A DNA stretch of 64,000 nt from Epiperipatus broadwayi (taxonomy: Eukaryota; Onychophora; Udeonychophora; Euonychophora; Peripatidae): NCBI GenBank assembly GCA_028023455.1, contig JAQFVV010006215.1, positions 8,947,950 to 9,011,949 of the forward strand, read 5' to 3'. The notes beneath the pieces were generated by a model. It did not search any database and had not been told where the DNA came from. It worked only from the letters and a program-made list of their open reading frames with translations. Positions 12,927 to 24,769 of this stretch are shown piece after piece. Both the position numbers and the translations under genes were made by a program. Each line of letters opens with the position of its first letter. The stretch's first letter is position 1.

Positions 12927-12966
12927 TATTATTATTATTATTATTATTACTATTATTATTATTATT
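12878..12966. repeat. (AAT)n/(ATT)n microsatellite joining two LINE tails
   Basis: An (ATA)n tract switches to (TTA)n in the middle, forming a perfect-repeat palindrome. The left half is the 3' tail of the plus-strand LINE; the right half is the 3' tail, on the minus strand, of the next LINE. Confidence 0.85.
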
Positions 12967-15300
12967 CAATTCTTTATTTATTTAATGCACATATCAACAG
13001 TATTTAGCCAATTATAGATTGCACAGTAAATTAATTATTATATACAAATCTAAATAAGCATTAAAATACAAACAAACAAAATAATAACAATAAAATAGAA
13101 TAACAATAAAATGAACAAATAAGTAAAAAGGTAATATACCAAATGAAATGAAGGATAATTTTTTAAAAACAGATTTTAGTGAATTGTTTAAAATCTAAAT
13201 TAAAAATATCTTTATTAGCAAAATATTTGCTATAAGTTCTAGATAATCGAAGTAAAGGGAAAATGTTAATATATCAGATTTACAAATTTTAAGTTCAAAA
13301 ATATTGTGAGTATAATTATTATAATTCTGTTTTTTGATATTTAATCTACAAAGCAAATCAGATATAGAAATATTCTGGCAAATAAATTTATGAAGAAATT
13401 TAAGATCTCTTGTTTTTCGTCTCAGTATTAATTAAGTCAATATAGTGATCATTATTTAAACCATTTAATTTTAAAAATTTGTTCAAAAACAGCCTGAATT
13501 TTTATATCTGTCTTATTATGAGGATTCTATATAATTGAGCCATACTCCAAGATGGGAAGTACTACAGATATAAAATATTTAATTTTTGTAGATTTATTAA
13601 ATGCTTTTTCATATCTGTAAATAGCTCTTATAACTTTAAGAGATTTATTCACCATAAAATTAATGTGATTATGAAAAGACCCATTATTGGAAAATATTAT
13701 TCCTAGATCTCTTTGATGATCATTTGTTATGATTTTAGAATCATAGTAGGAAAACCTTAAGATTTCATATTTTCTAGAGTAAGAGATAATGGAGCACTTA
13801 TCCATATTTATGTTTATACAATTATATTCACACCAATTCAGGAAATTATCTATATCATTTTGAAGTAAAAAAAAGTCATTAATAGAATAAATATGCCTAA
13901 AAATTTTACAATCATTGGCATAACATAGAAGATGTGAAAATTTAATGTAATTTTTTAAGTCATCAGTATATATATTAAATAATAATAGTGCAAAACCACT
14001 GCCTTGAGGCACCCCAGTGAAGCAATAATATGGTAATGACAATTTATTGTTAAACTTTATGCAAGATATTCTATTTTTAAGAAAAGAGTCAAACCAATTA
14101 ATTAATAATTTGGAAAAATCTAATCTACAAAGCTTTTGAGGAAGAATTTTATGATTAACACTATCAAAAGCTTTGGACATATCAAAATAAATAATATCCA
14201 TCCTAGATTGACTCTCAGTTCAATTGGAAATAGGATCAAAAATAGTTAGCAAATTTGTTTCAATGGACCTATTAGGCAAAAAGCCATGCTGCTCTGGTGC
14301 CAAAAACTTATTGACTTCAAAGATAATTTTATTATATAAACATCTTTCAAATATTTGAGCAACTGTGTATAGAACTGAAATAGACCTATAGTCACTTACC
14401 AAATTTCTCATTCATTTCTTAAAAATAAGTACTACTTTAGCAATTTTAAGGGATCTAGGAAAAGTATCATTTGCTAAAGAGCAATTAAAAATATGCAAAT
14501 GAGGAGAAGCAATGTATTCAGTGCATCCTTTATAAATGAAAGCTGGAATATTGTTAAGGCCCACACTAGAATGTAATTTAAGCTGCTTAATGGTAAAAAT
14601 AATATCAGATTCAATAAATGAATTAAATGCTATTCTTTCTTCAATTAGACCATTATTTTCAGTTAAGTTAGTAAAAGATTTAGATTGTTTAAAAAGCTCT
14701 GAGAAATAATGAGAAAAATAATCTACAATTAGATTTGAATTATTACTTTGTAATTTTTTTTTTTTGTAATATCTAATTCCTTGACTAGAGACCAAAATTG
14801 CAAAAGTTATCAGAAATATGACTTTCAGTATTTTGAATGATATAACCTTTGATAATCTTCTATAATTAAATTGTTATAATAATTTAAGTTCTTAGTTCTC
14901 CAATATTTACAATATTAAAATTTCCTTTTAATAATTTCTTTAAGAGAGACTGAAAACCAGATAGGAAAATGGTTAATTAAATTTTTTTTCTTAGGAATGT
15001 ATTTGCCAATTAGTTCACTAAATGATTGTTCAAAAAAACTTCATATAGAAATCTACATCTGATGAAGAATACAAATTTTTCCAGTTAAAGTTAGATAATT
15101 GTAAACAAAGACCCAAATAATTATCCTTTTTGTAGTTTCTTTTTATAGTTTTAAAGGAGCAAAGTCTATTGAATTTAATATTAATATAAAATTCTAAGAG
15201 AGGATGATACAAATCAATGGAAAAAGGAAAAGAAGAAGTAGTTAAACATTCAATTGTAGGAAAATTACTAAGAATATAATCCAACATGTGATTATTGAAA
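12967..15300 (-). pseudogene. 5'-truncated Jockey/CR1-type LINE ORF2
   Basis: Read on the minus strand from 15300, the end of an endonuclease domain (LDYILSN...LYHPLLEF, 15030-15287) comes first. A linker follows, then the RT. Blocks seen are LHSSVGLNNIPAFIYK (about 14540-14590), NLVSDYRSISVL (about 14370-14405), IIYFDMSKAFDSVNHKIL (about 14140-14200), GVPQGSGFALLLFNIY (about 13970-14015) and LCYANDCKIF (about 13895-13930). The last is the catalytic YADD box with the first aspartate replaced by asparagine, so the enzyme would be dead even without the several stops. VVLPILEYGS marks the end of the thumb (about 13530-13550). The 3' UTR runs to the (AAT)n tail at about 12967. The 5' part of the element is missing. 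Confidence 0.9.
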
Positions 15301-15508
15301 TTGGTGTATGGATTAAATTATAATAATAATTAATAATTATTATAATTAATAATTATTCTTAATTATTACTTGCATTTGAAGACTTTTGCTTTAACAGAAA
15401 TATACAAGTAAATATTCATACATTATTAATAATTACACAATAAATATACAATAAACAATACATTATTCAATATATTAACATTTTAACAAAAGTATACAAT
15501 AAAGAAAA

Positions 15509-15880
15509 TTTATTAAGGCTGTAACCTCAGGAATATGTGTCTGAAAAATGTAAAGGTAGGGACCTCTACAGGTCTTAACCACAAGCTTACACCTTGGAAG
15601 AAAAGAGGGAAGCCTTCTTTATTTCAACCTACTTTTATATATGAATAGGTGAAACTGAAGTGGTTAGATCTAAGAGTGTGAAGCTATTCAATACTTCACT
15701 GATTAAGTCCACAATTCCAATTATACATTATTACTTCACCTATTCATATATAAAAGTTGGTTGAAGTAAAGAAGGATTCCCCTCTTTTCTTCCAAGGCAT
15801 AAGCTTGTGGTTAAGACCTGTAGAGGTCCCTACCTTCGTATTTTTCAGACACATATTCCTGAGATTACAGCCTTAATAAA
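15509..15880. mobile_element. Foldback/MITE-like element with about 145-bp inverted arms
   Basis: The left arm (15509-15653) and right arm (15735-15880) are nearly perfect inverted copies, both ending outward in TTTATTAAGG. They enclose about 80 bp of unrelated spacer. No coding capacity is seen. A non-autonomous DNA transposon (MITE) or a foldback element is likely; no clear target-site duplication was identified. Confidence 0.8.
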
Positions 15881-15989
15881 TATTACTTAATATAATAATG
15901 TGCATTTAAAATAAATTTATAATAAAAAAATTACAATTCATAATCATAATATGAAAATATACATAAATACATGTTATCTACATATACAA

Positions 15990-16425
15990 ATATACGTTAT
16001 CTATAGTAAATTCAATTTCTTTTTAATGTTATTTATAAAGTAATCACAAAAAATATCAATGTTATTGAATTTTTGATTATATAACTTTTGCAATCCGTTA
16101 ATGATAGATTTGTTTAAAAAAGAATTCTTACTTTTTTTAATATTAAAAGTATACACTTCCCTTAACAAATGAGAAGGCATTCTTAATTCAATTTTAGATA
16201 TACAATCATTAACATCATTTTTTCCATCAATTAATTTTTTAAAAAACACTATATCTTTATTTAGACTTCTTTCAGTTAGTATTGTTTTAAGATTTAAATT
16301 TTGTCCCTTTATTAACTTAATAATTTTTTTCTTTATATTTAGATTCAATATAAATCAAATCCAAATTCCATAAAGAAGAACCATATTCCAACATAGGTAC
16401 AAAAAAGAACAGAATAATATGTACT
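15990..16425 (-). pseudogene. 3' end of a Jockey/CR1-type LINE
   Basis: On the minus strand the frame starting at about 16420 reads VPMLEYGSSLWN, the typical end of the thumb in this group. An open segment of 115 codons (16348-16001) follows, with RMPSHLLREVYTF near its centre. Only the C-terminal end of ORF2 remains. It resembles, but is not identical with, the LINE just to the left, where the matching block is VVLPILEYGS. Confidence 0.75.
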
Positions 16426-16435
16426 TTACATAAGG

Positions 16436-16485
16436 AGATGATGATGATGATAATAATAATGATGATGATGATAATAATGATAATG
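16436..16485. repeat. (GAT)n/(AAT)n microsatellite
   Basis: An imperfect trinucleotide tract mixes GAT and AAT units directly upstream (on the minus strand) of the truncated LINE fragment. Confidence 0.8.
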
Positions 16486-17180
16486 AAAAATGTAAAAAAA
16501 ATACTTCTTTCTTTATGGCTCCATGTTATAATGCTTTTGAAAAAAGTAAATTTAAAAAATATTTGTTGAGGAATTTCATTTTACAAACGTAAACAAATAA
16601 TTACAAAACCATCATAAAGTTGTAGAATTTTGTTCTCAAATATTAATGAGCACTTATATTTATTAAATTATCATGAAGATTCAATGTTTTGGTGATTTAA
16701 CAGAGATAATGATTATATCTACCAAAGTTTTGTTTTTATCGTTACTTCAATTTTTTTAATTTGTATTTTTAAAAATGAAGCACATATAAAAATAATCTAA
16801 AACCAAAAATGAATATATATGTTTAACAATTACTATATAAATATTTTGAAAAAATAATCATAAATATTTTAGAAAACTCTGAAATTCTGTATTTCTTCCA
16901 TCATTGTTAACAACAATGAAAAAAAAAGTTTACATATTGGTTTACAGTCTCAATGTCAAAGAATATACTAAAAAAGACTTTTTAAACCTTTGTTAGCTCA
17001 TTCCTAGTTTTTCTCTGTGGACTGATATTTTCAGGTTTATTTTTTTTAATAAAAAAATCTTATTTTATTTTTAACTTTTGCCATCAAATGAGCATATAAT
17101 GAGCAAAATATTGTTAAAGATAACCACAAAAAATGATTTAAAGCTGGAGTATATCATTATAGTACTACATGAAGCACCAG
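16486..17180. other. AT-rich spacer
   Basis: No coding signal, tRNA or recognised repeat is seen. Confidence 0.6.
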
Positions 17181-17262
17181 TTATTATTATTATTATTATC
17201 ATCATCATCATCATCATCATCATCATTATTATTATTATTATTATTGTTATTATTATTATTAT
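17181..17262. repeat. (ATT)n(ATC)n(ATT)n compound microsatellite
   Basis: A tract of ATT units with a central block of ATC units. The open frames on both strands here are poly-Ile or poly-Met artefacts of the repeat. Confidence 0.9.
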
Positions 17263-17441
17263 GTTAATTGACAAGGCAGATGCTTATACACCAGCTTATT
17301 TTTAAATAATTTTGTCTTCAAATAAATTAGTCACATATATAGCAGCAATAGAAAGTGAAGTTCGGCCAAAATACCATATATATAGAGGAACCTCAAAACT
17401 GTATTCATATCTTTCAATCATAAGACCTTTATTTTATTACT

Positions 17442-17442
17442 C

Positions 17443-17473
<31 letters not shown>

Positions 17474-17474
17474 T
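17442..17474. repeat. (TA)n(GA)n microsatellite
   Basis: A TA run passes directly into a GA run and a purine-rich stretch extending to about 17515. Confidence 0.85.
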
Positions 17475-20400
17475 AGATAAAGGGAGGGAGAGAAAGATAG
17501 GGCATAAGAGAGAGAGTGAGACAATGACTAAAGTCCAAAAACATAAAACTTTATGAGACATATTTAGTTTACAAAATAATAAAATTCAAATTGATTATTA
17601 ATATTACTACTGCCTTCTTGTTCATTGGGTGCATGTGACTGATTTTTTACATTCAAAAATTCTGAGCTTATTGAAAGATTCATTTTTTATTTAAAATTTA
17701 TACATATACATAAACATATGTGTGTATTTTAAATGTGTACTTAAAAAGCAGATTAAAGTATCTAAACAATAAACTATAACAATCAAGTAAAAAAACGACT
17801 ATAGACAATTAATTGCATTGGGTGCAAGTCATACAAAATCGAGCCGCATATAATTCCAGAAAGAAAAAATATAGAACTAAAGACCGCCAACATTTTTTTA
17901 GGAATTTTAATTGCAAAAATTAATTTAATTTATACTTGAATTGTTTAAATGCTAAATGCAATTGACTGTATCTTATACAAAAGAACACAAAGTGATCTAT
18001 TTTCATTACACATATTATTCATGTTCAAATAAAATAAAAATTACAACAAATAATGATAAAATCTTTATTTAATGTAAAATTCTATATGCTTATGTGTTCA
18101 TGGTTATTTAATATTTTGGGAAAAGTCAACAGAAGATATGTTTTGTCGAATATAATTGGATTACGTTTGTGAAGATGTTAGATTTTTTATACTATATTTT
18201 TATATAAAATAAAATAGAATGTATTGATAAAGGAATAAAGTCATAAAATAATAAAAAAATAATAAAAGATATTAGGTATTAAGTATATATAAAAAATAAA
18301 ATGGAACGGTTATAGTGATATGTTAAAGAATAAATGTGGAATGATAGATAAGATAGAATAAAATGTTGTAGTTCTAATGAAGACTGCAGGACAGTCAAAC
18401 TATAAACAAAATAAAGAAGGAGTTATATAAAAAAGATTGCACTAAAGTGTATATAAGATGATAAAAAAAACTTTTTATACTATTGAGAAATTTTTGGGAA
18501 TATAGAATTGGGGCTGTTTATGGAGAAAAATGTCCCTAACCTAATGATAATGTCATTAGAGGACAATTGTCATTACTTGCAATCTTCACCACTTCTATTC
18601 TTTCAACCATTTGTTCTTTATATCTACACTACATAATATAACAAATCCTTCTCTTTGTATGTGATTAAGCTTAACCAAATAAACTTCATTCTGTCACAGA
18701 ACTTCAAAACATGGTAACTGCAAGGAATACAATGAATAACTATAATTACAAATTACAAGGTTAGGATTATCAATCCACTATTATATTATGACTTGCAAGT
18801 TGTATATAAATACCACACATTTTCAAAACATTTGTTAATACAAGTATACTTGGAAAACATAGTAACTGAGGTGGATTGGTACATCATTATAAACCATAAT
18901 GTAACATTTCTTCACATGGCAAATCATCATATAACATTTTATCACATTCCATTTAAAACATGATTACCTATCATCATATATGTATGCCATTTTATATACT
19001 TTGCACATCATTTCAAATCATTGTACAATATTTTAATATAAAATCATTTGTGTAATGATCAATTTATAAGTAATATTTTTTTTGTATTTTATAAATAATT
19101 TAATTTAGTAATTAATAAGTATGTTTTCAAAATAAATAATATAAACTGAAACTTTGTAAACAAAATATAAACTTTTATTTGGAAACAAAAATAATTAATA
19201 ATAAACTTGAAATGAAACTTTGGAAATACTAAAACATATAAACATTGGATTAGAATAATGATTTATTTATTGCATAGTAATATTGCATTTTCTATCCTTT
19301 TTTTAATGTTTCCCAAATTATTACTCCTATTTTTTAATTACTGTAGAAATAAAAAAGGTAATAATTTACATCATCATAATCTGTAGATTGGAGATTTAAA
19401 TTTTAGACAGTTTTTTTAAAAAAATAATTAACAAGAAGTTTTAAAATGGAAAACAAAAATGGAATTAAAACAGTCAAATATAAATATAATAAATATATAC
19501 AACATAAAATAATTTCTAAGCAAGTTATTTTCTTGCATTAATGAGAACATTAGCAGCTGCTTCCTATGTTTTAATATATTATTAGTTTATTATTTATTAT
19601 TTTTATTTGCTAATAAAAGTGTATAACCCCTTTTTTAAAAACTTATTTTTGTAATAAAAAATATCAAATAATTTATTGCTCAAAATTTCATAAGACACTT
19701 GAGCACCGGAAATAATAAAGCTAGACCATAATTCAAAAATCTTAATCTTTAGAATCAGTTAACTAATATGAAATTGTGCAGAAAATTTATGTAATCGCTA
19801 TAAAACAGTTGTAATTACATACAGTTTTAGTGTATATTATTTACTCTACAATAAATAAACAAAGCATATGTTAATTATGAAAATAATATTTAAAAAAATT
19901 ATTTATATAAAAAAATCACTTAACAAATGCTTTCTTTATATTGAAATATTTCATCATAATATTAAGCTGCCATAAAAATGCACCTTATGATTTAAACAGT
20001 GATCAAAAGTTTAACTGAGGACATATATTGGCAATGAAATGTAGTGAGATATATTGAACATGATAAAATGTCATAGTATTTATAATAAACTTAGATAATT
20101 ATTTATATGGTAACCATCCAAATAGAATTAATTATGTATGTGAATATAGGATAAAGTCATTAACATCATTTATTTAATAATATATTATCCAAGCTTGTTA
20201 TCTTTATCAATAATAAAAACCTTTGCAAGAGTTAATGGCTATTCTAATTGGGAAAAATATATATAGAAAAACAAAAATAATAATAATACAAAAGAATAAT
20301 AAGAAAAACAAAAATAATAATAATACAAAAGAGATGTTTTTGAGATGGCTATACATATCAACCAATGAATCACCAATACATTCATATATAGAAACTTTGT

Positions 20401-22913
20401 TTATTTGAAAATTTTAAAACTTTTCTGCATAAAACTTTTACTATTGGAAACTTCCATATCTTGCTTAATCATACATTTTATTGTATACTGTTCTTCTTTC
20501 TGAATAAAAATAGGCAATGTTGTAATTATTTAAGAGTAACTTGAAGATAATCTCTATATTGTAAGTGTAAGTGGTATCTGATTCTTCTCTACTTTAGTTC
20601 ACTATAAAATACATTTTGGAAGTCTTACAAGGTATCTTTATTTTTTATATTTACTCCAATAAAGATGTGATATTATGATAGTAGATTTTAAAGCAATGCA
20701 TCCAGAATTCTAGAAACATATTGATAATCTTATGATTTTGTTATTGGAATTTTAAAATTTTAATGTAACACCATTACAACAAAATGTTGTATGATTTAAC
20801 TTATTAAACGTTAGCATAACATTTATGTCTGTGTTGCAACTTGAGATATAATTCCATCCTTCTACTACACAGACATTTAATTTGATGCACTTTCTTGAGG
20901 TAATAATCATTCAAGCGCCAAAAATAACTGAATATTTTTCTTCCATAACTAACTATTATTAAGTACATCTTTTAGATACCTTTTGAACTGAAAATGATAA
21001 ACAATCATCAGTACACTGTAAATTCAGCATTCACAAAAATGAAGTATATGGTTTTTTTGCTTTTAATTATTTAAATTAATAATTTCTTCATCAAACCAGT
21101 AAGCATTTTGATGATTATGTTATGAAGCAACCAATAAATAGTTCCAAAAACCACTGTCATAAAAATCAAAAATAAAATTTAAGCAAATATATATTATTAT
21201 TTAAAGTTTTCATTTCAAAAGCCTAAGATTTCCCACCTGAAATAATAACATTTTCTCTCATTCCGTCATGTAGAAGTTCTATAATAGAATAAACTTTATT
21301 GAATTTGTGACATTAAGAATTAAGTGCTAATGCCAGTTATCAATTTAAACTGTTTGGGTATGAGATATTTTATAATCATTGTGTAAATAAATAACTATTA
21401 AATTAATACATGTTGCATTTGAATTATTTTTTAAGCACAAGAGCATGCTTAATTTTCTGCCCTAAAACATACACAGATAAGGCTAAAAGGTTTAATTTCA
21501 AATAAAAGACCACATAATGTCTGCTTGTTGCTATTTAAGTAGAAAATTTGTAACTATAGTAATTCTTCCATCTATCAATAGATGATAGCAATCAGTGCTT
21601 AATAATGTCCTATCCAAATTTCCAGACTAATTTCTCCCTTATGGCTGTTATTATTGAAAAATATTGAACTGGATAGAGTGCATCTGCACTTTTTTATATT
21701 TAATGCATTTTCCCTCCACATTTTGTTTGTTTTAACTATCAAACTATCACTCTGAAATACACACAAAAAAGAAACATATTAATGTTTTGAATCTAAACAA
21801 TATGCTTGTAAAGTTATAAGAATCTGTCTAGAAAAATAAAAATAAATTTGCAGTTTAAAAATAGTGTTTAAGCACAGTTTGTGTGATTTTTTTTTTTTTT
21901 GGTTTCATGATAATCCTCACCAAGAATATATTAGATGCTTGCAGATATAAAAAAAAAAAAAAAACCTGAGAATATCAAAATATAAAGATACAGAGCTAAA
22001 GCGCATCTATAAAGCAGATTAGCTTAGATTCAGAGCATTAAGATGTTTTTGAATTTCAGACTGGTGGCTTGGTATGAAAAAAAAATTAAAAGTTGCTGGA
22101 GTAAAGTTGGATTAGTTTTAAAAAGAATTGGGTGCAGATCCAAATCTTCGCATTGACTAAATATGTAGGATAAAACCTAGTCTGGGGATGTGTGTTAGTT
22201 TGCCATCTAGTTAGCTCATTACAGGTTTAAGAGTATAATACATAAATATTAACATATTTACAGAAAGAAAGTGAATAAAATAGATTTTAAAAGCTTAAAA
22301 AAAATGAGTTTAATACACATATACGCGATTGTTTTAAAATTGCAACGAAAATATAATAAATGAAATTTTTAATTGTCATTGCTTAGCTATGTTCCTGTAT
22401 TGCAAATTACATTTCCGTTTTATTGATTTCATAATAGTTTTTAAAAAAGAAATACCGGTAATTTTATAATGCTTATAGTTTACAAAGTTAATGTTTTGAT
22501 TTCATTAAAAAACATGATCTGCTTTAGAAAATAATCTTAGAAAAAAGTTAACATTTGAAGAAATTATATATGAATGACTAAATCTTTTGAAAATTTAAAT
22601 CTTTTTTAGAAAAAGAAATATTTCATTTTAAGACAATTTATAGAAAGTCTCACAAAATAATTTAACCATATTCAAAAAAGAAAAAACAAAGAAAGAAACG
22701 AAAAAAAATAATGAAACCCAGACATATGGGTAAACAAAAGGAAAAAACAAACAAACAATGTATTGGAAAAGAATTAACCGTCCAGCATTTCCTTCATCAC
22801 TATGGTCTCAGGTATTGATGTTTTAAAAAAAGAATAAACAAAAAAAAAATATCTACATTTCATTTTTTTTATTCACAGTGTATATGCAATATATATGTAT
22901 ACACATTCAGTTA
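17475..22913. other. Long AT-rich stretch without genes
   Basis: More than 5 kb without a convincing coding frame. Visible features are minor: a 30-bp direct duplication (20265-20294 and 20302-20331), a poly-T run (about 21887-21900) and a poly-A run (about 21949-21964) that could pair with each other, and several AT-rich direct repeats near 18.9 kb. No recognisable transposon protein is present. Confidence 0.6.
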
Positions 22914-23062
22914 ATAGAAATAATAAACACCTCCATACTTCCCCATTTCTTTTTAAATTCATATAAATAAAGATACAATAAAAGACAATTGATCCCCAAG
23001 ATGCATTTTGTGCTGAACTAGCACTCATCAGTTGGCCCAGGTCACTATCTCTCATATATATC
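22914..23062 (-). repeat. Hammerhead-bearing repeat, family B, copy 1
   Basis: About 145 bp that recurs 411 bp downstream with few differences (shared blocks include AATAATAAACACCTCCAT and ATAAAGATACAATAAAAG). It contains a hammerhead motif on the minus strand. Confidence 0.75.
22991..23043 (-). ncRNA. Hammerhead ribozyme motif, mutated core
   Basis: The minus strand shows CCAACTGATGA, then stem II GTGCT/AGCAC, then AAAA where GAAA is required, then an ATGCAT stem III, C and TTGG, which pairs with CCAA as stem I. The G-to-A change at core position 12 is expected to abolish cleavage. The rest of the fold is intact. Confidence 0.7.
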
Positions 23063-23324
23063 TTTATTATATGCAAAGTATTTATCTAGAATAAATTGTT
23101 ACTTTTTCATTTACCATTGTCAAACTTCCTCCACTCTCAACTTTGACGCCATCCATTTCTGATAAATATACTAATGATTATTACTAATCATTTTCGAAAC
23201 TAGAGATTATCTCTAGCACAGATATAAACTTTAAACCTCAGTTAAAGATTAATATATCTGATTTTATTAATTTTACACACACGGAATTATTCACATTTCT
23301 CTGTCCCTTATGTAATATCTTTAT

Positions 23325-23456
23325 AGAAATAATAAACACCTCCATATTTCCCCATTCTTTTTAAATTCATATAAATAAAGATACAATAAAAGACAATTGA
23401 CCCCAAGATGCATTTCGTGCTAAACCAGCACTCATCAGTTGGCCCAGGTCACATTC
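23325..23456 (-). repeat. Hammerhead-bearing repeat, family B, copy 2
   Basis: Direct repeat of the copy at 22914-23062, in the same orientation, with a few substitutions. The interval between corresponding bases is about 408-411 bp. Confidence 0.75.
23399..23450 (-). ncRNA. Type-I hammerhead ribozyme, intact motif
   Basis: All conserved parts are present on the minus strand. Stem I: GACC...CCAA pairs with TTGG-GGTC, with a one-sided TGGG internal loop. First core: CTGATGA. Stem II: GTGCT/AGCAC with a 5-nt loop. Second core: CGAAA. Stem III: the self-complementary ATGCAT, followed by C as the predicted cleavage-site nucleotide. The very short stem III is typical of hammerheads in Penelope-like elements and retrotransposed satellites, which tend to act as dimers. 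Cleavage has not been tested; the fold is read by eye. Confidence 0.8.
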
Positions 23457-23605
23457 AGTTTACTTCATTTTATTTAACGTATATAATCTCTGTTGTAGTA
23501 TTTTTATAGTATTATTAATAATGACAGAGTACCAATATATTGCCTCATACTTAACTGTAAAAATAGAGCGACTTTTTAAAGATCAAATTGGAAATTGCTA
23601 CTGTC

Positions 23606-23737
23606 ATGAGGCAAGCTGCCACGGTACATTTAGAAGTGATATTCCAATTGGACATGAAAAAAGCTGTCATAGTTAAAATGTTAGACACGCTAGAAGAACA
23701 CCCAAAGTCCTATGTTTCAGAGCTGTATGGCAACTAG
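23606..23737 (+). other. Short open frame of unknown origin
   Basis: A 43-codon frame (MRQAATVHLEVIFQ at its start, ELYGN at its end) in a patch that is less AT-rich than its surroundings. The frame stays open upstream of the ATG to about 23568. It may be a piece of an unrecognised transposon protein or an exon remnant; no family was recognised. Confidence 0.25.
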
Positions 23738-24769
23738 ATATTCTACTTAGGCAAAATTATCAGGTGAACAGTGTATTATATGTTTATATAAATAACTATT
23801 GTATATAAATTCTTAATAAAATATTTAGCTGTAATGATTGAGTCTGTGTTTATTATAATCACATATAAACACAACATTTTGTTTTAAAAGGATTATTTTT
23901 AAACACAACATTATATTATATATTTTACAATTAATTTTGCCATGTTTTACATAAAAATTTAATGACAGAAACAAAATGATAGTTTTAATATTAACAACTA
24001 CTTACTTATTTCCCTAATTTGCATAATATATGATAAACAAAAGTTGTTCAGTAATCTAGTGTCATCTCTAATAATTTTAAGTAAGAAGTAATTGTCAGAT
24101 ATTATTGGATTTAAATTCCATCTCTAGGCCAGTTTATAACTTTTGCCTCTTTCAAGTAGATTAAAGATTCAAAGCTGGAAATAGTGAAATTATACATTTA
24201 ACAACAACCTGAATCTAGTCTGATGCTAGATATTTAAATGCACCACCATCTTCTAATCACCAATTACTCAAGTTTACTAAAATCAATCAATAATTTTATG
24301 TTTTGGAATAAAAGTATATAAATTAGTTGAATATATATTTTTGTAAAAAAATAAACCCAGATAAGTTTCTCCTTTTATAAGTGATGTAATTTCCAATTCC
24401 CTGCTTAAATTGAATTATTTTATATAAATCAGGTTTCTATTCAGGTAAAAATTTAACCTCAGTGCAAAATATACAAATGAAAACAGATAGTATAGTGTAA
24501 CATGAGTTGTTCGTGAAGAATTAAACATCTAATAAGTGAAAAATGTGTTATCCTATATGTCATATTTTTACAATTTTGATAACACTTTATGTGTGCCAGA
24601 AATTAATTACATAAATCATAATTGATGTGAGTTTTTGCCTGTTTTAAAAAGAAAACTGTTTGTATGAAACCCAAGTGGCAATTTATGTACTAAAACTTCA
24701 TTTAATTGACCAAACATTTCTTTTTTTTACCATTCAGACTCTTTACTTAACTCTTGATATTTATATACT
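23738..24769. other. AT-rich spacer
   Basis: No coding signal or recognised repeat is seen between the hammerhead pair and the RTE LINE. Confidence 0.5.

Noticed and set aside
17071-17305. Overlapping Ile/Met-rich frames on both strands
   Set aside because: They are products of the compound ATT/ATC microsatellite.
22914-23456. CRISPR-like array
   Set aside because: There are only two copies, far longer than CRISPR repeats, in an animal-type genome; the hammerhead fold explains their conservation.
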